Source: Alphaproteobacteria bacterium | GTDB lineage: Bacteria > Pseudomonadota > Alphaproteobacteria > Rhodobacterales > Rhodobacteraceae | Length of the DNA: 64,000 nt | Assembly: GCA_030425145.1 (NCBI GenBank) | Contig: JAUHVK010000016.1 | Location: 1 to 64,000, forward strand | Direction of reading: 5' to 3' | Shown: one piece after another, positions 58,457 to 64,000 of the stretch | Position numbering within the stretch: position 1 is the stretch's first letter | Layout: every line of letters begins with the position of its first letter | Notes under the pieces: generated by a model | Seen by the model: only the letters and a program-made list of their open reading frames with translations | Told to the model about the DNA's origin: nothing | The model's database searches: none | Program-made: the position numbers and the translations under genes

Positions 58457-59096
58457 AGACCGCATGATCGCCCGCGCCGCCCTCGAAATCGAATCGGGCA
58501 TGACCGTCAACCTTGGCATCGGCCTTCCAACGAAAGTGATCGACCATCTGCCATCGCATCTGGAAGTCTGCTTGCACACGGAGAACGGCATGTCGGGCAT
58601 CGGCCCGACGCTGCCCTCGGATCGCGCGGACCGAAACCTGATTGACGCGGGCGGGGCCTATGTTTCGACTGTGCCGGGATCGGCGTTCTTTGACAGCGTG
58701 ACGAGCTTTGCCATGGTGCGCTCGGGGCGGCTGGATCTGACGATGCTCGGCGCATTCGAGGTGGGGGCAAACGGCGATCTGGCAAACTGGAAGATCCCCG
58801 GCAAGTTCAGCCCCGGCGTTGGCGGCGGCATTGAGCTGGCGCAGAAGGCGCGGCGTGTGGTGGTTCTGACCACGCATACCGACCGTGCAGGCAAGCCAAA
58901 GCTCAAGACAGAATGCTCCCTGCCACTGACTGCGCGCGGTTGCGTAGCACGAATATTCACCGACATGGCTGTGATCGACGTGGGGCCCGAGGGATTCGAG
59001 TTGGTGGAAACGGCCCAAGGCGTTTCGTCTGCAGATGTCGCGGCTGCCACGGGCGCCCCGCTGCGTATCCCCAATACCGCTCTTCCAAGTTTCTGA
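58437..59096 (+). CDS. 3-oxoacid CoA-transferase, subunit B
   Basis: Beta subunit, about 219 residues. It contains the catalytic glutamate in TENGMSGIGP and the GMTVNLGIGLPTKVIDHL and DLTMLGAFEVGANGDLANWK blocks. The start is uncertain: ATG 58437 (inside the end of subunit A) or ATG 58464; homologues usually begin a few residues before the RAALEIESG segment, which fits 58437. With subunit A it would activate a 3-oxoacid for thiolysis. Confidence 0.88.
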   Translation: MPLSSARDRMIARAALEIESGMTVNLGIGLPTKVIDHLPSHLEVCLHTENGMSGIGPTLPSDRADRNLIDAGGAYVSTVPGSAFFDSVTSFAMVRSGRLDLTMLGAFEVGANGDLANWKIPGKFSPGVGGGIELAQKARRVVVLTTHTDRAGKPKLKTECSLPLTARGCVARIFTDMAVIDVGPEGFELVETAQGVSSADVAAATGAPLRIPNTALPSF

Positions 59097-59106
59097 AGGT
59101 ACGGAC

Positions 59107-60399
59107 ATGCATGACGATCTCAAAACGCGCCTCTGCGATGCCGTCGATGCGGCGTTTGACGACCAGGTGGCGTTCCTATCCGAACTGACATCGCACCCCT
59201 CGATCCGAGGCAATGAACAGTCGGCGCAGGATTTCATGTCCAGTGAGTTGGCTGCGCGTGGTCTGAACGTGGATCGATGGCAGATTGACGTGGCCGAGAT
59301 TCAGCATCTGCCGGGGTTTTCGCCGGTGCTCGGCCGTTATGACGACGCGGTCAACGTGGTGGGCACACATCGCGCGGCCACGCAAAAGGGCCGGTCACTG
59401 ATCCTGAATGGTCACATCGACGTGGTGCCTGAGGGCCCTTTGGATATGTGGGACAGCCCGCCGTATGAGCCGCGCATCGCCGATGGCTGGCTCTATGGGC
59501 GCGGAGGAGGCGACATGAAGGCGGGGCTTGCGTCGAACCTCTTTGCTTTGGATGCGCTTACTGCATGCGGTCTGGCTCCTTCGGCGGATGTCTACTTTCA
59601 GTCCGTGGTCGAAGAGGAATGCACTGGAAATGGCGCTTTGGCCTGTCTCGCGCGCGGTTATACTGCCGATGCCGCACTGATCCCCGAACCATTTTCCGAA
59701 CATCTGGTGACAGCGCAGCTTGGGGTGCTGTGGTTTCAAGTCCACCTGAAAGGCCTGCCGAAACATGTGGCCTATGCCGGGACCGGCTCGAACGCAATCG
59801 AGGCTGCGATCCCGATCATTCAAGCGCTGCACGACATGGAGCACCGCTGGAACGAGCCCGACAAGCGCACTGCCGATTATGCTCATATGGAGCACGCGCT
59901 GAACCTCAATGTCGGCAAGATCAAGGGCGGCGATTGGACCAGTTCGGTGCCCGCATGGTGCGTGTTCGACGTGCGCATGGGGCTGTTTCCCGGGAAGTCG
60001 CTTGAGGCTGCCAAGGCTGAAATTGAAGGTGTTATCCTTGAGGCCGCGCGCAGCAACACTTTCTTGCGCAATTCCCTGCCAGAGATCGTCTATCATGGCT
60101 TCCACGCCGAGGGCTACGCGCTGTCACAGGATGGTTCAGCCAAGGCAACACAGGCCATTGACGCACTGGAGCGCGCACACCAGACCGCAACTGGCACGAC
60201 GCTTGAGCGTGAGGCCATCACCGCTACGACCGATGCGCGGTTCTTTGGTCTTTATGCCGACACGCCAGCGCTGGTCTACGGGCCGCGCGCCGAGGCAATC
60301 CATGGTTTCAACGAACGTGTTGAGCTCGAAAGCATGCGCCGTGTCACCAAAGCCACCGCCCTGTTTATCGCCGATTGGTGCGGCCTCGAGCCCCGATAA
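59107..60399 (+). CDS. M20-family deacylase (ArgE/DapE type)
   Basis: Zinc-dependent amidohydrolase, 430 residues. Metal and catalytic sites are LILNGHIDVVPEGP, YGRGGGDMKAG and VVEEECTGNGALA; the late metal His is in AIHGFNERVEL. Relatives remove acyl groups from amino acids (acetylornithine, N-acetyl-diaminobutyrate). There is no signal peptide, so it acts in the cytoplasm. In this operon it may release the free amino acid from an N-acyl form. The start at 59107 lies ten bases after the previous stop. Confidence 0.87.
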   Translation: MHDDLKTRLCDAVDAAFDDQVAFLSELTSHPSIRGNEQSAQDFMSSELAARGLNVDRWQIDVAEIQHLPGFSPVLGRYDDAVNVVGTHRAATQKGRSLILNGHIDVVPEGPLDMWDSPPYEPRIADGWLYGRGGGDMKAGLASNLFALDALTACGLAPSADVYFQSVVEEECTGNGALACLARGYTADAALIPEPFSEHLVTAQLGVLWFQVHLKGLPKHVAYAGTGSNAIEAAIPIIQALHDMEHRWNEPDKRTADYAHMEHALNLNVGKIKGGDWTSSVPAWCVFDVRMGLFPGKSLEAAKAEIEGVILEAARSNTFLRNSLPEIVYHGFHAEGYALSQDGSAKATQAIDALERAHQTATGTTLEREAITATTDARFFGLYADTPALVYGPRAEAIHGFNERVELESMRRVTKATALFIADWCGLEPR

Positions 60400-60411
60400 G
60401 GACCCAGTACC

Positions 60412-61587
60412 ATGCGTGACGCAGTTATCGTCTCCACCGCCCGCACTCCGATTGGCAAAGCCTATCGCGGGGCCTTCAACAATCTCGAAGCCCCCAGCCT
60501 CGCAGCGCCTGCGGTCAAAGCGGCGCTGGCCCGGGCGGGACTGGAGGGAGGCGAGGTTGAAGAGGCAGTCTTTGGCTCGGCCCTCACGCAAGGCTCATCA
60601 GGCATCAACGTTGCGCGGCATGTCACGCTGGCCTCCGGATTGCCGGACAGCGTCGCCGGGGCGACCGTGGACAGGCAATGCGCGTCGGGACTTAACGCGC
60701 TGGCCATCGTTTCGCATATGGTGCGCTGCGAAGGCGTCAATGTTGCACTGGCCGGGGGGCTTGAGAGCATCTCACTTGTGCAAAATGATCATTGGAACGG
60801 GTTTCGCTACCGCGATCCGTCTGTGCGTGATGATTATTACATGGCCATGCTGGACACAGCAGAAGTGGTGGCAGAGCGTTATGGCATAACCCGCGCGGCG
60901 CAGGATGCCTATGCGTTGCAAAGCCAGAACCGCACCGCCAGAGCGCAAGAGGCCGGATTGTTTGACAAAGAGATCATCCCGGTTCGTGCGGTGAGGCGGG
61001 TCACGGAAAAGGCGACGGGCAAGACCAGCGAGGTGCCCGTGATCCTGACGAGCGACGAATGCAATCGCCCCGGCACGACCGCGGCCGGATTGGCCAGCCT
61101 TGGTGCCGTGCGCGGCGAGGGCATGACCGTGACCGCAGGAAATGCCAGCCAGTTGTCAGACGGGGCGGCGGCGCTTGTCGTGATGGAAGCGGAAGAGGCA
61201 AAGCGTCGTGGGCTTGCTCCTTTGGGCGCGTTGCGCGGATTCGCGGTCGCGGGGGTTGCCCCAGAGGAGATGGGCATTGGGCCGGTGATGGCTATCCCGC
61301 GGTTGTTGGAGCGGGCCGGGCTGCTTATGGATGATATCGACCTGTGGGAGATCAACGAGGCCTTCGCGTCGCAGCTTTTGTATTGCCGCGACACATTGGG
61401 CATTCCCGATGATCGGTTGAATGTCAACGGCGGCGCAATTTCTATCGGTCATCCTTATGGCATGAGTGGCGCCCGCATGGCCGGGCACCTCTTGTTGGAA
61501 GGACGCAGGCGCGGCGCGAAATGGGGAGTTGTGTCCATGTGCGTCGGCGGCGGTCAGGGCGCTGCCGGATTGTTCGAAATTTTCTGA
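60412..61587 (+). CDS. thiolase (acetyl-CoA acyltransferase)
   Basis: Degradative-type thiolase, 391 residues. The nucleophilic Cys lies in [11 protein letters not shown], the catalytic His in [11 protein letters not shown] and the second Cys in [10 protein letters not shown]. It would cleave the 3-oxoacyl-CoA formed by the adjacent CoA-transferase into acetyl-CoA and a shortened acyl-CoA. Together with the CoA-transferase it forms the classic ending for acetoacetate- or 3-oxoadipate-like intermediates. Confidence 0.92.
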   Translation: MRDAVIVSTARTPIGKAYRGAFNNLEAPSLAAPAVKAALARAGLEGGEVEEAVFGSALTQGSSGINVARHVTLASGLPDSVAGATVDRQCASGLNALAIVSHMVRCEGVNVALAGGLESISLVQNDHWNGFRYRDPSVRDDYYMAMLDTAEVVAERYGITRAAQDAYALQSQNRTARAQEAGLFDKEIIPVRAVRRVTEKATGKTSEVPVILTSDECNRPGTTAAGLASLGAVRGEGMTVTAGNASQLSDGAAALVVMEAEEAKRRGLAPLGALRGFAVAGVAPEEMGIGPVMAIPRLLERAGLLMDDIDLWEINEAFASQLLYCRDTLGIPDDRLNVNGGAISIGHPYGMSGARMAGHLLLEGRRRGAKWGVVSMCVGGGQGAAGLFEIF

Positions 61588-61598
61588 AAGGGGGCGGT

Positions 61599-62759
61599 AT
61601 GGGCGTTCTCTCCCACCCGCAGATCACGTATCTGACCACGCTTCGCCAAGAGCTACACCGGCGCCCCGAGATTTCCGGTGAAGAGCGCCAGACCGCGGAG
61701 CGGATCGCGGGTGAATTGCAAACGCTTGACGCGGATCAAATCTGGCGCGGGCTCGGCGGGCATGGTGTCGCCGCCGAGTTCAAAGGCACCGGGCCGGGGC
61801 CAACCGTCCTGCTTCGGTGCGAGCTTGACGGGCTGCCAATCCGAGAAATCTCGGACAAGGCCTACCGTTCCGGGATCGAGGGCAAGGGTCATCTGTGCGG
61901 TCATGATGGCCATATGGTGTCGATGCTCGGCGTCGGCATGCACCTGTGCGACCATCCACCCGCGCGGGGCCGCGTGATCCTGCTGTTCCAGCCCGCTGAA
62001 GAGAACGGCGCCGGGGCGCAGGCAGTGATCGACGATCCGCACTGGCCTGAGCTGCGGCCCGATTTTGCTTTCGCCTATCACAACGTGCCGGGTCGCCCTT
62101 TGGGGGAGGTCGGCCTGCGCCCGGGACCCGGCAATTGCGCGTCGCGCGGGATGCAGGTGATGCTGGAGGGCAAAAGCTCGCACGCGGCAGCCCCTGAGGA
62201 CGGGGTGTCGCCCGCCGGAGCGATGGCCGCCCTGATGATTGCGCTGCCCGCGCTTGGACATGGCCAAATCGGAGAGGACGGATATTCGCTCGCGACCCTG
62301 ACCCACGCGCGGCTGGGAGAACCGACCTTTGGCATTGCCCCCGCGCATGGTGAGTTACGCGTCACTCTGCGGTCCATGACCAATGCCCGGATGGCGACAA
62401 TGATGACCCAGGCGCAATCGCTTGTGCGGCGCCATGCTGAGGGTTTGAAGGTCAGCATCGCGTGGCACGATGTGTTCCGGGCCGTGGTCAACGATCCCGA
62501 GGCCACTGACATTACGCGGAGTGTGGCTTTGGCCCTTGGTCTTCGGACAAACGAGATGGCCTTGCCAATGCGGTGGTCCGAGGATTTCGGGCGCTTTGGC
62601 GATGACGGGGCGCAGGCGGCGCTGCTCTATATTGGAGCAGGCGAGGACCATCCGCAATTGCACAACCCGGACTACGATTTCCCGGACGCGCTCATCCCGA
62701 CAGTGACCGATTTATTCAGTGGCATCGTCGACGCGGTGCTGCAGCCGCCGTCCAGCTAA
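61599..62759 (+). CDS. M20D amidohydrolase (IAA-amino-acid/hippurate hydrolase type)
   Basis: Metal-dependent amidase, 386 residues. Family sites are LRQELHRRPEISGEE at the N-terminus, CELDGLPI, the LCGHDGHMVSML metal motif and QPAEENGAGA. It hydrolyses N-acyl amino acids. AAAGGGGG precedes the ATG at 61599. Having two different M20 enzymes in one operon with an amino-acid importer points to N-acylated or amide-linked substrates. Confidence 0.87.
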   Translation: MGVLSHPQITYLTTLRQELHRRPEISGEERQTAERIAGELQTLDADQIWRGLGGHGVAAEFKGTGPGPTVLLRCELDGLPIREISDKAYRSGIEGKGHLCGHDGHMVSMLGVGMHLCDHPPARGRVILLFQPAEENGAGAQAVIDDPHWPELRPDFAFAYHNVPGRPLGEVGLRPGPGNCASRGMQVMLEGKSSHAAAPEDGVSPAGAMAALMIALPALGHGQIGEDGYSLATLTHARLGEPTFGIAPAHGELRVTLRSMTNARMATMMTQAQSLVRRHAEGLKVSIAWHDVFRAVVNDPEATDITRSVALALGLRTNEMALPMRWSEDFGRFGDDGAQAALLYIGAGEDHPQLHNPDYDFPDALIPTVTDLFSGIVDAVLQPPSS

Positions 62760-62763
62760 TCCC

Positions 62764-63885
62764 GTGGCTTGTTCCTCTTCATGGTGCAGAATCCATCTGG
62801 ACCGCATAGCGGCGAATCTTGAACGCGCCTTGGGCCTTGTCCCCGATGGGCGCAATTTTTGCGCCGTGCTTAAAGCCGATGCATATGGTCATGGCATGGA
62901 TCGGGTTGTCCCGCTGGTCATGGAACAGGATGTCAGCACCATCGGCATCATTTCGAACGCCGAGGCAAAGGGCGTCCGGGCCGCCGGCTTTTCCGGGCGC
63001 TTGCTGCGACTACGGGCTGCCACGCCCGCGGAGCGCGAAGACGCCTTGGCACTCAGAGTCGAAGAACAGGTCTCATCGCAGGAGGAGGCGCTGCATCTTC
63101 GGGGCCTTTTTGAGAAGGGCGCGTTGCAGGCTCCTGTCCATCTGGCCCTGAATTCGGGGGGCATGGCACGGGACTCGGTCGAACTCAACACGACGACCGA
63201 GCGCCAGAGTTGCCAGACCATTCTCGAAACCCTGCGGAGTACGATCGGGGGGATCAGCACGCATTTTGCCTCGAACGCGGCTTCGGATTTGACCAGTGCC
63301 AACATCCGCTTTCAGCGCGATGTGGACTGGGTTCTGGAAAACTCGGACCTCAGCCGCCCGGAGACCCTTGTTCATGCGGGCAGCTCGCTGACGTTGGTCT
63401 CGAGTGTCCCGGTGACGACTGATATGTATCGATGTGGTGCTCTGCTGTACGGGATTCTCAAACCGGATTGGGGGTTTTGTCCGACGATGGACGTCGAGGC
63501 CCGGGTAGTCAGCTTGCAAGATTACCCGGAAGGCACGTGTGTTGGCTATGACCACGCGGGGCAACTGGACAGGGACAGTCGGCTGGCCTGCATCTCAATC
63601 GGCTATCAAAATGGGTTTGGCAGGGTCGCGGTGAACCAAAGCGCGGTGGCCATCCATGATCATCTGGTCCCGGTCATCGGCAAGGTTTCCATGAATACCA
63701 TCATCGCCGACGTGACACCGATCCGGTCCGTGGCGGTCGGCGATGTGGTCACGGTATTTGGCGGCAACGGACCTGGGGCAATAGGGCCAGTGCGTGCCGA
63801 GCGGCAGTTCGGCACAATCATGGCAGACCTTTATACGCATTGGGGCACGTCCAACGATCGGATCTACGCTGAAGTGAGAACCTGA
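62764..63885 (+). CDS. alanine-racemase-fold PLP enzyme
   Basis: Fold type III PLP enzyme of the alanine racemase family, about 373 residues. The PLP lysine is in FCAVLKADAYGHG; NSGGMARD, STHFASNAASD and VIGKVSMNTIIADVT follow the usual order. The C-terminal domain catalytic-tyrosine motif reads SIGYQNGFGR, with Asn in place of the common Asp. The start is a GTG at 62764, since no ATG with a ribosome site fits; coupling to the preceding stop codon is likely. The operon context suggests a racemase for the pathway amino acid rather than cell-wall D-alanine supply. Confidence 0.8.
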   Translation: MACSSSWCRIHLDRIAANLERALGLVPDGRNFCAVLKADAYGHGMDRVVPLVMEQDVSTIGIISNAEAKGVRAAGFSGRLLRLRAATPAEREDALALRVEEQVSSQEEALHLRGLFEKGALQAPVHLALNSGGMARDSVELNTTTERQSCQTILETLRSTIGGISTHFASNAASDLTSANIRFQRDVDWVLENSDLSRPETLVHAGSSLTLVSSVPVTTDMYRCGALLYGILKPDWGFCPTMDVEARVVSLQDYPEGTCVGYDHAGQLDRDSRLACISIGYQNGFGRVAVNQSAVAIHDHLVPVIGKVSMNTIIADVTPIRSVAVGDVVTVFGGNGPGAIGPVRAERQFGTIMADLYTHWGTSNDRIYAEVRT

Positions 63886-64000
63886 TAAGGAATTGCTGGT
63901 TGCTGCAATTGGGCACCAATCCGTCAGAAGGTCAGTTTCCCAACTCAAAGTATTAGGTGTTCAGTCCGCACTTCCAACGCAAAAACCATGAATAGTCATT

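Noticed and set aside
53464-63885. Calling the third block an ectoine or diaminobutyrate degradation operon
   Set aside because: It has a class III aminotransferase and an M20 deacylase as in that pathway, but it lacks an ectoine hydrolase-type gene and a semialdehyde dehydrogenase, and has a CoA-transferase and thiolase instead.
1-64000. CRISPR arrays, tRNA or rRNA genes
   Set aside because: No regularly spaced repeats and no tRNA- or rRNA-like segments were noticed on either strand while reading.

Overview
The window reads as a stretch of a repABC-type plasmid, or chromid-like replicon, of an alphaproteobacterium of the Rhodobacterales (Roseobacter/Paracoccus type). The main reasons are a complete repA-repB-repC operon with palindromic parS-like sites, a GC-rich composition, and small plasmid 'DUF' genes and transport/catabolic gene types that are typical of that group. 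No rRNA, tRNA or CRISPR array was seen. Genus-level placement is an inference.

Backbone, left part (1-13716): a serine recombinase, a VapBC toxin-antitoxin pair, the repABC replication/partition operon (with a probable counter-transcribed RNA between repB and repC and an AT-rich block inside repC), a Fic enzyme with two matching operator-like repeats, an ArdC-like antirestriction protein, a row of small plasmid housekeeping genes (DUF3768, large ParB-like protein, DUF3085-like, DUF6927-like) and a PrlF-YhaV toxin-antitoxin pair.

First catabolic block (14107-32443): two divergent operons around 25.3 kb. Leftward run a regulator that fuses a winged helix to a family-1 solute-binding-protein domain, an SDR dehydrogenase, an M24-fold protein, and an acetoin-dehydrogenase-like 2-oxoacid dehydrogenase complex (E1 alpha, E1 beta, an E2 split over two genes, E3) with an aldehyde dehydrogenase inside it. 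Rightward run a ribose-type ABC importer, a second paralogous SDR, a beta-hydroxyacid dehydrogenase and a ThuA-domain protein. Together they look like uptake and stepwise oxidation of a polyol or sugar, ending in thiamine-dependent cleavage to acyl-CoA and an aldehyde. The substrate is not evident.

Second block (33808-43810), separated by a broken IS3-family element: a phosphonate operon with a divergent LysR regulator (iron-type alcohol dehydrogenase, PhnD, PhnC, two PhnE, phosphonoacetate hydrolase PhnA, phosphonoacetaldehyde dehydrogenase PhnY, Na/Pi transporter). No PhnW transaminase, PhnX or C-P lyase is present here, so entry through a hydroxyethylphosphonate-like alcohol is a reasonable hypothesis. 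Related short repeats in opposite orientation lie just outside the two blocks (13917-13960 and 44104-44148).

Backbone, right part (44215-52009): two ParE/RelE-type toxin-antitoxin pairs, a frameshifted DUF2493 gene, a GSU2403-type nucleotidyltransferase-fold protein, and a mobilisation module: a candidate oriT, a MobC-like protein, a VirD2-type relaxase, and a VirD4-type coupling protein gene that has lost its central ATPase part. The plasmid looks mobilisable in trans rather than self-transmissible on the evidence of this window.

Third catabolic block (52356-63885): a LysR regulator divergent from a polar amino-acid ABC importer followed by a class III aminotransferase, a two-subunit 3-oxoacid CoA-transferase, two M20-family amidohydrolases, a thiolase and an alanine-racemase-fold enzyme. 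The order (aminotransferase, CoA-transferase, thiolase) fits conversion of a beta-amino acid, possibly delivered as an N-acyl or peptide derivative, to a 3-oxoacid, its CoA thioester and acetyl-CoA.
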